Shown in pieces: positions 8,540 through 16,538 of a stretch of 27,112 bases of DNA (its first letter is position 1; every line of letters starts with the position of its first letter). This DNA is from an uncultured Dialister sp. Lineage in GTDB: Bacteria; Bacillota; Negativicutes; Veillonellales; Dialisteraceae. The translations under genes and the position numbers were made by a program. The DNA is taken from assembly GCA_934193095.1 (NCBI GenBank), contig CAKPUX010000028.1, positions 1-27,112 on the forward strand, in the 5' to 3' direction. The notes beneath the pieces were generated by a model. The model saw only the letters and a list, made by a program, of their open reading frames with translations, was not told the DNA's origin and did no database searches.

Positions 8540-8812
8540 ATGGCAGAAGTCAAACAGGAGCTGCCGCCCGGATACATCGTTCCCGTGCATCGCAGCTTGA
8601 CGCAGAAAATTTACTGGGGCGGTGTTCCGCGTAACGTCCTTTTGTGTGAATTTTTTGGCGGCGTCATCGGGGGGATTATTTTCAAATCCTTTATGATGAT
8701 CGCCCTTTTCGTCATCATTCATTTTATCTGCCGTTACTTTGGGCAGAAAGATCCCTTCTTTATAGATATTTATTGGGCTAACAAGAATTACAAAACCTTT
8801 TACAGGTCATAA
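8540..8812 (+). CDS. virB3/trbD: VirB3/TrbD-type T4SS membrane protein
   Basis: A 90-residue protein with the VirB3/TrbD pattern: PGYIVPVHRSLTQKIYWGG before a hydrophobic hairpin (about residues 32-65), then a C-terminal DPFFIDIYW segment. VirB3 works with VirB4 at the inner membrane, and the gene sits directly before virB4 as usual. GAAAGGA before the ATG at 8540 serves as ribosome-binding site. Length is typical. Confidence 0.88.
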   Translation: MAEVKQELPPGYIVPVHRSLTQKIYWGGVPRNVLLCEFFGGVIGGIIFKSFMMIALFVIIHFICRYFGQKDPFFIDIYWANKNYKTFYRS

Positions 8813-8826
8813 GAGAGGTGATTTCT

Positions 8827-11409
8827 TTGTTTTTCGATTCTCTTTTTAAGAAAAGAAGCCAGTCTGTTTCACAGGAAAAGCCAGAGAAAAAGCAGAAGAT
8901 CCCTCTCATTGACTATTCCCAGCGTTTTGACATTTTTCATGAACAGCCGTCCATGGAAAATCTTCTGAACTGGTCTTATTGTGACTTCTTCGGCAAGTAT
9001 TGCGTGGTTCATTGCACGGACAATGGGATGTTCACCATTTTGAAATTCCGCGGTCCTGACATGGACTCCTCCACTCCGGAAGAGCTCATTCAGTATATGT
9101 GCAATATCAACAATGTCATCAAGAAGTTTGAGACAGGCTTTGTGCTTTATTTTGATGTACAGCGCGTGAAGTCGAAGAAGTATGACAAATCGGATATGCC
9201 GACCGCCTTGACGGCACGCATGGAAGAGGAGCGCGAATCGTACTATTCCGGAAACCAGCACTTTGAGTCTGAATTTTACTTTGTGGTTTATCACATCCCG
9301 CCTGTCATGGTGCGTGAAAAGCTGACGAATTTCTTTATTCAGGAATCTACGGCACGCGCTGAAGGCAAGCAGTCGGAAGCGGAAAAGAATTTGAAGCTGT
9401 ACAAAAAAGTGTCCGCTGAATTCGTGGACAATGTGCAGCTTTTGGAAGATATGCTCGGCAAGGTATTCAAGGAACTTCGTTGTCTCAATGAAAAAGAAAC
9501 GATCTCTTATCTGCATGACATTATTTCCGATCATCGCGTCTCCATTCGTCCCAATCCCACAAGACCGATCAAGCAGTACATTGTGGATTCTTCCCTTCTC
9601 TGCGGGCGCAAGCCGAAGATCGGGAATCGGCATATGCGTGTGATCACCATCAAGGATTTTCCGACCGTGACCACACCGGGGATCTTCAATGCATTCAATT
9701 TTATGAATTTTGAGTATCGCTGGGTGTCCCGGTTTAACTGCTTGTCCAAGCTCGACGGCATGGATGCCATCAAAAAATACAAGCAGGAATGGCATCAGCA
9801 GATCATTCCGCTGGTTTCGCAGGTCAAGATGGCCATCACCAATACGCCGGTTTCTGAAACGGCGGTTGATGATACCGCCGCCGCCAATTATCAGGATGCT
9901 TCGCAGGCACTCGTGGAGGTCGGGGAAAGCTCCGTATCGGTCGGCTATTTTACGCTGACCATGATGGTGTATGGTCGTTCCAAAGAGGAAGCGGATTCGC
10001 TTGCCAGAAAAGTGCTGGAAGCCATCAATACGATGGGCTTTGCTGCTTCCCTGGAAACAGATAATGCGATCGATGCATGGAGAGGTTCGCTCCCCGGCAA
10101 TTACCGCTGTAACCTTCGCAGCGCGCTCATCGAGTCCATAAATTTTTGTCACCTAGCCCCGGCCACAGCAGCGTGGTCCGGTGATAAAAGAAATGAGTGC
10201 CTGAAGGGGCCTGTGCTTCTTTATACGGATTCTACGGGCAATACCCCGTTCCGCCTTTCTTTGCATGTGGGGCAGGTCGGGCACACGATGATCGTGGGTC
10301 CTTCCGGTTCCGGTAAATCGGTTCTTCTGAATACGATTGAAGCGCATTTCTTAAAATATCCCAATTCCAATGTCTTTGTTTTTGATAAAGCGGCCTCCTC
10401 TCGTGCTTTAACGCTGGCGGTCGGCGGGAATTTTTACAATCTGGTGTCCCAAGGGCAGTCTGAACTTTCCTTCCAGCCGCTGGCGCATATCAAAGAGATG
10501 TCGGAACGGCAGTGGGCTTCGGCATGGATCATTTCCTATCTCGAATCGCAAAAGATGCATGTGGACGGACGCACGAAGGATAAGATCTGGAATGCGCTGG
10601 AATCCATGTGCCAGATGCCGGAATCTGAACTTACGATGTCGCTCTTTTCTGACATGGTGCAGGATGTGGATGTCCGTATCGGGATCAAGCCTCTCACCAA
10701 AGACGGTGCCTATGGCGGTCTTTTCGACAATTCGAAAGACTTTTCCGGGGAAGGACGCTGGCAGGTTTTCGAGATGGAAAAGCTCATGTCCACTCCGGAA
10801 ATCGTACCCCCTACCCTTGACTATCTCTTCCATCGCATTGAGACCCAGCTTTCCAAGGCGACAGGTCCTTCGATTATCGTCCTTGATGAGTGCTGGCTCT
10901 TCTTCGATAACCCCGCTTTCCGCGACAAGCTCCGCGAATACTTCAAAGATATGCGTAAGAAAAATACGTCCATCATCTTTGCAACGCAGAACCTTGCCGA
11001 TGTGGTGGCTAACAAAGGTCCCCTCTTTACCACGGTTTCTGAAAACTGTCCTTCCCGGATCTATCTTCCGAACCCGAATGCGGCCAATGCTTTAAACGCC
11101 GAAATGTATCGGGCATTTGGCCTGAATGATTCGCAGATTCGTATCATTTCACAGATCAAGCCGCAGCACGACTATTACTATGCCTGCGCTGAAAAGGGCA
11201 ACCGTGTTTTCTCGCTGGCGCTGCAGCCTTCGGAGCTGGCGTTTGTCACTTCCACGTCTAAAACGGACCAGCAGGCGATGAATGCGCTCTTGGCTTCCAA
11301 GTATGCTGATGATTTCGTTCATCAGTGGCTCCATTACAAGGGCTATGACTATGAATGGCCGTTCATTGCACAACAGCTCTCGAAAGGCGTTCCCATGCAT
11401 CTTACATGA
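8827..11409 (+). CDS. virB4/trbE: VirB4/TrbE-type T4SS ATPase
   Basis: An 860-residue cytoplasmic ATPase, the largest conserved energiser of T4SS. The N-terminal CagE/TrbE domain (about residues 50-350) is followed by a P-loop domain with Walker A GPSGSGKS (491-498), Walker B SIIVLDECW (Asp687-Glu688), and a FATQNLADV segment that serves as the sensor motif. All motifs are intact and the length is normal. I place the start at TTG 8827, eight bases behind AGAGAGG; the in-frame GTG at 8818 overlaps that site. It follows virB3 by 14 bases. Two Cys in YCDFFGKYCVVHC near residue 45-55 are worth noting. Confidence 0.94.
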   Translation: MFFDSLFKKRSQSVSQEKPEKKQKIPLIDYSQRFDIFHEQPSMENLLNWSYCDFFGKYCVVHCTDNGMFTILKFRGPDMDSSTPEELIQYMCNINNVIKKFETGFVLYFDVQRVKSKKYDKSDMPTALTARMEEERESYYSGNQHFESEFYFVVYHIPPVMVREKLTNFFIQESTARAEGKQSEAEKNLKLYKKVSAEFVDNVQLLEDMLGKVFKELRCLNEKETISYLHDIISDHRVSIRPNPTRPIKQYIVDSSLLCGRKPKIGNRHMRVITIKDFPTVTTPGIFNAFNFMNFEYRWVSRFNCLSKLDGMDAIKKYKQEWHQQIIPLVSQVKMAITNTPVSETAVDDTAAANYQDASQALVEVGESSVSVGYFTLTMMVYGRSKEEADSLARKVLEAINTMGFAASLETDNAIDAWRGSLPGNYRCNLRSALIESINFCHLAPATAAWSGDKRNECLKGPVLLYTDSTGNTPFRLSLHVGQVGHTMIVGPSGSGKSVLLNTIEAHFLKYPNSNVFVFDKAASSRALTLAVGGNFYNLVSQGQSELSFQPLAHIKEMSERQWASAWIISYLESQKMHVDGRTKDKIWNALESMCQMPESELTMSLFSDMVQDVDVRIGIKPLTKDGAYGGLFDNSKDFSGEGRWQVFEMEKLMSTPEIVPPTLDYLFHRIETQLSKATGPSIIVLDECWLFFDNPAFRDKLREYFKDMRKKNTSIIFATQNLADVVANKGPLFTTVSENCPSRIYLPNPNAANALNAEMYRAFGLNDSQIRIISQIKPQHDYYYACAEKGNRVFSLALQPSELAFVTSTSKTDQQAMNALLASKYADDFVHQWLHYKGYDYEWPFIAQQLSKGVPMHLT

Positions 11410-11423
11410 AAGGAGGATGCGTT

Positions 11424-12449
11424 ATGATTCATTGTTCAAAAAAAGTACCGGCGCTTATGGCGGCGATGCTTTCTGCTTCTTTGCTGCTTGCTCCTGTGAC
11501 CTATGCAGAATATCCTGTGCATGATTCCCAAGCCAATGACACCTTACAGAAAATTTTGAAGGAAACGGAAGATATCAATAAGGAATCGCAGAAGATTGCT
11601 GATAACACCGAGAAAAGCAAGAATGCCCAGGAAAAGGATGTGGCTGCCTGGGGTACTTCCTCTTTAGGCAAAATCGATAAGATCATTCAGCAGGTGCAGG
11701 ACACGCTGAAGGATTTCAAAAACTCTTACCAGAATTTTTCCAAAGGGGTGGACGATATTCTCTGGACGGTCAATGACGGGCTCGGTTCTATCGTCTTTGG
11801 TCAGGGAGCCAAGGATGCCGATGGCAAACCCCTTGGCGGCGGTATGGTGATCAAGACGCCCAACTGCTGGGGTACAGGCGGTCAGGAAGTTGCCATTTCT
11901 ACGCCAGAACAGACGCATGATATCTTAACCTCCTGCATTCCCCCGCTGGGAGAGATCGGCGCTGACGGCAAGCCTATTCCGTTCCGCACCAAGGCGGATG
12001 GCAGCGCAGACTTTTCCCTGTCTGCCCGTCAGGCAGCGATTTTATCCGCTGTCGGGTATCTCATGAAGCAGAATGAACACACGCTCAATATTTACAACAA
12101 GCTGAACGGCTATCTCTTAGGCTATGAAAAGCAGCTCGACAAGCTCCTTGAAATGAATGCAGCCATCGGGAAGCAGGGCATGTCCGGGTCGGTCGCTGCG
12201 CAGCAGGTTGCTAACGATATTGCCTATGTTCGCGGCAAGATGGAACATATCCGTGCGGCGATGAATGCGCTGGATGGGCAGCAGGCCATTCTGAACCAGC
12301 AGATCGATGCACAAAAACAGGTGAATGATGATCTTGTTCGCCGCGGGCAGGAAGAGGCAACAACCCAGTCGCAGTACGCTGCGGCAGAACGCGGGAGAGC
12401 TGCCATGGCGGCTTACAAAGCCAAATACGGCAGTGCCCTTGCCCAATGA
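11424..12449 (+). CDS. VirB5/TrbJ-like secreted coiled-coil protein
   Basis: A 341-residue exported protein with a signal peptide cleaved near VTYA-E (about residue 28). The N-terminal coiled coil (about 35-110) has Asn/Lys/Gln heptads. The middle has two cysteines (in KTPNCWGTGG and LTSCIPPLGE), which may form a disulphide. The C-terminal helical bundle is Gln/Ala-rich (about 225-340). Its place between trbE and trbL is that of trbJ, and secreted helical VirB5/TrbJ proteins sit at the pilus tip or base; sequence match alone is weak. AAAGGAGG at 11409-11416 fixes ATG 11424; an upstream in-frame start at 11355 lies inside virB4. Confidence 0.75.
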   Translation: MIHCSKKVPALMAAMLSASLLLAPVTYAEYPVHDSQANDTLQKILKETEDINKESQKIADNTEKSKNAQEKDVAAWGTSSLGKIDKIIQQVQDTLKDFKNSYQNFSKGVDDILWTVNDGLGSIVFGQGAKDADGKPLGGGMVIKTPNCWGTGGQEVAISTPEQTHDILTSCIPPLGEIGADGKPIPFRTKADGSADFSLSARQAAILSAVGYLMKQNEHTLNIYNKLNGYLLGYEKQLDKLLEMNAAIGKQGMSGSVAAQQVANDIAYVRGKMEHIRAAMNALDGQQAILNQQIDAQKQVNDDLVRRGQEEATTQSQYAAAERGRAAMAAYKAKYGSALAQ

Positions 12450-12481
12450 TTCTGTCCTTTACAGGGGGTGAGACTTATCTT

Positions 12482-14359
12482 ATGAATGGTTCTTTTTCGA
12501 TGAGAGCAAACGTTTTATTTCGAGAGTATTGGGTTCGATTTCTCGGAATATTCTTGTTAGCTGCTTTTTTCTGTTTCCTTTTTACTATGACCTCTTTGGC
12601 AGCAGACGGCGTAGAGAGCGTGACCGATCAGGTCCAAAGTGCCGGTTTTTTCTCTAGCATATTGACTTATTTCAAAAATCATTTGGTGGCTGGCGGCAAA
12701 AATTTAATGCCGATTGCGATTTCGCTTTCTCTTCTGCTGATGACCATTCAGATTGCTACTACCTGGACGCTTTATGAAGGACAGCTTCGCATGTTTGAGC
12801 TGATCAAAGAGGTCATTCGCTTTTCTTTCATTCTGTTTTTGATCTATAACTTTAAATATCTTGCCGATACATTTATCGAAGGGTGGATGTACTTTGGAGG
12901 TATCGCTTCCGGCATTTTTACGTATGCTTCAGATGCTAAAGCGATTGCACAAGCTCCTTATTATGATCCATCTCGCCTTGTTGATATGGGTTGGGTTTGT
13001 ATTTCCCAAGTGTTTGCCAAAGGCACGTCTCTGGTTCATCCGATCAATTCTCTTTTGATTCTTGTGTGCGGGATTGTCGCTTATATTGGCGTCGTGTTCA
13101 TTGCTCTGCAGGTCACGATTACGCTTCTCGAATACTACATGGTGACTTGCCTTGGCGTCATTCTTCTGCCGTTTGGGCTGCTTCGTTATACGCATTTTTT
13201 GTACAACAAGCTCATTCAGGGGATTTTTACTTTTGGCATCAAGCTCATGGTGGTCTATTTTATCGCGGGGCTTGGAGGCAAAGTTCTTATTGATTTAGGA
13301 ACCGCTGTATCTGAAAATAATGCTTCAGATACTGCTGCAAGAGTTATGGAGGCTGGTAATCGAGATATTGAGGGGCTCATTACGCCCGAGATGGCTGGTA
13401 TGATTACTGGAACCGGAATCAGTGCCAATTCTGTGAACTTCGGTCATGTCCTGAATTTCATGCTCCTGTTCATTATCATGGGGTATCTGGTGTGGAAGAT
13501 CCCGTCCTTGGTGGCTGGCATGATTTCCGGCTCGCCGCAGATGGAAGCGGGAGCCGTTGCGGGGACCGCCATGGGGTTTGCTGCAGGTGCTGTTCTTGGC
13601 AGTTCCCATCTTGCCGGTAATGTCGCGGGCACTTGGGCAGCGACTTCGGCAAAAGCCGGGGAAGGTGTTTCAGCGGCTGTGGATAAAGGCGGCGGTGCTG
13701 CATCGAACGCCCTTGCCCATGCCACGCAGATGCCCGGAAGCAGCGGAAGTTCTTCCGTCGCGGCTGTTTCTTCTGGTGACGGGAAAGACAATTCGCAGCT
13801 GGGAGATGAAGCTAGAAACGCGATGCAGGGAAGCACTTCGGTTCCTGCTGAAAATGCAGCCTCTGCTCCGGTTTCTGCCGGTGGCGGCGAAGCTTCGGCT
13901 TCTGCAGGGGAAGGATCGTCTTCTGGGGAAATTTCTTCTCCTTCTGCTTCTTCGCAAAGTACCGTCGCTCCTTCACCTTCTGCTATGGCTGATCAGGCAG
14001 CAGATAAGGCTGCTTCTACGCAGAAATCTGGTGAGATGCCTTCCGGTAAACCGTTCCGTCCTGCGCGCGATGCTGGTTACAATGTGGCCTATAAAGCAAA
14101 TGGTGAGTTTGATATGAATAATGACCATAAGTTCGTGGATCACGGCACAACGTCTTACCGCCCGCATATCGTCCGTTTTGCTTCTGCCATGCTGACGCAG
14201 GGGATTGGGGGTTCTGCCATTGTACAAAACTTCCTCAATGGATCCCGCCGTTCGGCGCAGCATGCGAGAGATTATGACGGGCTCCGCCATAACTATAGCC
14301 AGTATGTTACGAATTCTGTCGGGTACAGAAATGTGGATGAGGACACTCCGTTCAAATAA
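12482..14359 (+). CDS. virB6/trbL: VirB6/TrbL-type polytopic T4SS channel protein
   Basis: A 625-residue membrane protein. It starts with a signal peptide or first helix ending SLAAD, then has several membrane helices: about residues 75-95, 110-130, 190-250, 255-280 and 330-350. The central VITLLEYYMVTCLGVILLPF-like block (about 215-245) is the TrbL/VirB6 signature. From about 345 to 520 follows a Ser/Ala/Gly/Pro-rich linker, then a soluble C-terminal part of about 100 residues with NDHKFVDHGTTSYRPHIVRF. AGGGGGTGAG at 12463-12472 sets ATG 12482; the ATG at 12446, overlapping the trbJ stop, lacks a ribosome-binding site. TrbL forms the inner-membrane part of the transfer channel. Confidence 0.88.
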   Translation: MNGSFSMRANVLFREYWVRFLGIFLLAAFFCFLFTMTSLAADGVESVTDQVQSAGFFSSILTYFKNHLVAGGKNLMPIAISLSLLLMTIQIATTWTLYEGQLRMFELIKEVIRFSFILFLIYNFKYLADTFIEGWMYFGGIASGIFTYASDAKAIAQAPYYDPSRLVDMGWVCISQVFAKGTSLVHPINSLLILVCGIVAYIGVVFIALQVTITLLEYYMVTCLGVILLPFGLLRYTHFLYNKLIQGIFTFGIKLMVVYFIAGLGGKVLIDLGTAVSENNASDTAARVMEAGNRDIEGLITPEMAGMITGTGISANSVNFGHVLNFMLLFIIMGYLVWKIPSLVAGMISGSPQMEAGAVAGTAMGFAAGAVLGSSHLAGNVAGTWAATSAKAGEGVSAAVDKGGGAASNALAHATQMPGSSGSSSVAAVSSGDGKDNSQLGDEARNAMQGSTSVPAENAASAPVSAGGGEASASAGEGSSSGEISSPSASSQSTVAPSPSAMADQAADKAASTQKSGEMPSGKPFRPARDAGYNVAYKANGEFDMNNDHKFVDHGTTSYRPHIVRFASAMLTQGIGGSAIVQNFLNGSRRSAQHARDYDGLRHNYSQYVTNSVGYRNVDEDTPFK

Positions 14360-14373
14360 AGGTGGTGGATGTA

Positions 14374-16419
14374 TTGAATTTAAAACTTCATACGTTCTTC
14401 CGCTTTTGTTTCGCTCTTCTTGCTTCCGTTTTCCTGCTTTTGGCAGGAAGCGAAGCGCTGGCTTCGGATATCACCCAAACCAATGCGCCGCACAGACCGA
14501 TTTCTGATTCGCCTTTTTCGGTCTCTGAAGGCGGGCAGTATGGGGTTTTGAATCATCGCGGGCACCAGCATGAAGGCGTGGATATGGGGATGACCAATGC
14601 CACCCTTTATGCTCCGACGGATGGAACCGCAGAATTTTATGGCGGCGGCAGTTTTGGCTACTACATTAAATTTACGCCTGCAAGATCTGTCGATTCTGAC
14701 GGGCAATGTGCCATCATTTTCGGCGATATCAACGGCTATATGACCAATGAAGTGGGCGGATTTCGTGTTGACGATCAGGTCGCGGATTATGATGGATCTT
14801 CCCTCCTTTATGGCGATAATTCTCAATTCCTTACCTCTAAGACCTTTAAAGCCGGTGAGCCGATGGCTTACATTCGAGGCTTTCCGCAGGGGTATGCGGA
14901 TGGCGATCATCTTCATCTGGAATATTGGGTGAATGGCTGGAAAAATGGTTCTGTCGGTGGTGGTTCCTGTACGGATCCTGTGCAGCTCCTGATGTGGCTT
15001 GGCATGGATATCGGGAATTACATGTTCAGCGATCAGTCCAAGCCGGAAACGGGAATTACCTTTGCCAACATGGCCGATTCGCTGGGGACGTTCTTCAGCA
15101 AACTTTTGAAGTATTTCATAGATAAGTCGAATGAAGCCTACCCCAACCTCTTTGATGTGGCGTTTGGACTTCTTCTGATTCTTTGTCTGGTGGACCTCGT
15201 TCTTCCGATCATTCTTTCCGGCATGGTGGTTTCGCCTCCGGTCCTTGTTCGCAAGATCTTGAAGTATTCAGGCATTATGGGGTTTGCCTATGTATTCCCC
15301 AAATTTGTGGATACCTTCCTTCTTGGGTTTGCTACTTCGGCAGCGCAGACGGCCGCGGGCGATTCTACTTTGCTTTTGGCAAACTTTGAAACCCCGCAGC
15401 TTCTCCTGCAGAAAGCAGCGTTTCTGATCACCCCGCTTCTTTCTCGTGTAGAGCATTTCGGTGTGTATGATATTATTTCCCAGCTTGGCACCATTTTCTT
15501 TATTTATGTCTGCGCTTTTACAGTTTTGATTACATTCTGTTTTTTCTCTTTCTATGTGATGCTGACGCTTCTCGAATTTTATATTTCTGCGGGTCTTTGT
15601 ATCGCGACCGTACCTTTTGGTTCTTTAGGGCTTACAAAGTTCACGACCGAAGGCGCGATCGGGCATCTCGTTTCTTCTGCCATCAAGTACTTTTTCGTGG
15701 CGTTTTTCCTCTTCCTCTGTGTATCGGTGATCAATAATGTGAAGCCGGTGGAAAGTTTTACAGGCGGCACCATAGATATTGATCTTCCGGACTATGGACG
15801 GGAAGCCATGATTCAGACGGATAAAGACGGGAACATTGATTACAGCGATGTGATTGCTCGATACCCTAAAGCCGTGCATGTGATTCGCGCAGCTGAGGAG
15901 TGCGGGATTTCTCCCTCTGTGGCACTCGCTATCTTCCTGCAGGAATCCAGCGGCGGCACTGCAGATGTGGGCGCTAATATCATGCAAGTGGATCCTCGCA
16001 ATGATGTGGCGGTCCTTCCGCCAGCGTATTCCGATCGTAAAGAATGGGGACCCGGTCCACGTTGGAAGATCGATCAGATTTTCCCTGAACATGATACAGA
16101 CCCGGATGAAAACTGTCGTGCGGCTATGGCTATTCTCTATGACAAAATTGCCGGACAGAATGGCAATCTCATTATGGGGATCAAGGCTTACAATTCGATG
16201 GATCCTAGCGTTGGCGATCCGCATTACCTTGAACATGTGAATGTTTGGTACATTCAGTTGACGGGTCATAGCCTGCCGATCAACCGTCATATGGCGATTA
16301 CAGCAGAGCAGCTCGAGACGTATGTTCATGTTTCGACCAATCTGGTGGTTATTGTGATTATTTCTTGTCTCACGGTGGAAGGCGTGATCGGGTACTTCAA
16401 AGGACCGATCAAGATCTAG
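14374..16419 (+). CDS. Fusion of M23 endopeptidase, TrbL/VirB6-like membrane domain and SLT lytic transglycosylase
   Basis: A 681-residue protein in three parts. A signal peptide (ALA-S, about residue 30) is followed by an M23/LytM domain with both zinc motifs, HEGVD (His66, Asp70) and HLH (His179, His181). Residues about 245-465 hold hydrophobic helices with a LEFYISAGLCIATVPFGSLG block like that of the trbL gene just upstream. Residues about 500-640 form a soluble lytic transglycosylase domain with the catalytic-type Glu524 in LQESSGG, then GANIMQVDP and the KAYNSM segment. A final membrane helix follows. It would cut peptide bridges and glycan strands while held in the inner membrane, replacing VirB1. 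I chose TTG 14374 behind AAAGGTGG; GTG 14362 is the alternative. Confidence 0.88.
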   Translation: MNLKLHTFFRFCFALLASVFLLLAGSEALASDITQTNAPHRPISDSPFSVSEGGQYGVLNHRGHQHEGVDMGMTNATLYAPTDGTAEFYGGGSFGYYIKFTPARSVDSDGQCAIIFGDINGYMTNEVGGFRVDDQVADYDGSSLLYGDNSQFLTSKTFKAGEPMAYIRGFPQGYADGDHLHLEYWVNGWKNGSVGGGSCTDPVQLLMWLGMDIGNYMFSDQSKPETGITFANMADSLGTFFSKLLKYFIDKSNEAYPNLFDVAFGLLLILCLVDLVLPIILSGMVVSPPVLVRKILKYSGIMGFAYVFPKFVDTFLLGFATSAAQTAAGDSTLLLANFETPQLLLQKAAFLITPLLSRVEHFGVYDIISQLGTIFFIYVCAFTVLITFCFFSFYVMLTLLEFYISAGLCIATVPFGSLGLTKFTTEGAIGHLVSSAIKYFFVAFFLFLCVSVINNVKPVESFTGGTIDIDLPDYGREAMIQTDKDGNIDYSDVIARYPKAVHVIRAAEECGISPSVALAIFLQESSGGTADVGANIMQVDPRNDVAVLPPAYSDRKEWGPGPRWKIDQIFPEHDTDPDENCRAAMAILYDKIAGQNGNLIMGIKAYNSMDPSVGDPHYLEHVNVWYIQLTGHSLPINRHMAITAEQLETYVHVSTNLVVIVIISCLTVEGVIGYFKGPIKI

Positions 16420-16440
16420 CGAGTCTTTTCATCAGAGCTT

Positions 16441-16500
16441 GGGATCTGGAAGATCCCACCTATCCTCCCCCGCTCCCCTTCCTTTGGGGAACGGGCAGAG
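16441..16500. repeat. Hairpins between the T4SS and adhesin genes
   Basis: A perfect 7-bp stem GGGATCT/AGATCCC lies at 16441-16457, and CCCC/GGGG pair at 16475-16489. Neither is followed by a T tract on the + strand, so a strong terminator is not evident and transcription may continue into the adhesin genes. The segment resembles the leader hairpin at 121-160 (TATCCTCC and CCCCCGCT words). It may be an intergenic repeat, an RNA processing site or an attenuator. Confidence 0.4.
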
Positions 16501-16538
16501 GAAATGTTTAGAAAGAGGTACTTTTGGGGGTGTTTTCT

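Noticed and set aside
8869..10152. 427-codon open frame on the - strand
   Set aside because: It lies entirely antisense to virB4, whose motifs are intact; the translation is Arg/His/Ile-rich without domains, as expected of a shadow frame.
12446..12481. Upstream ATG for trbL overlapping the preceding stop
   Set aside because: It has no ribosome-binding site, whereas ATG 12482 has AGGGGGTGAG at good spacing and begins a proper signal or membrane segment.
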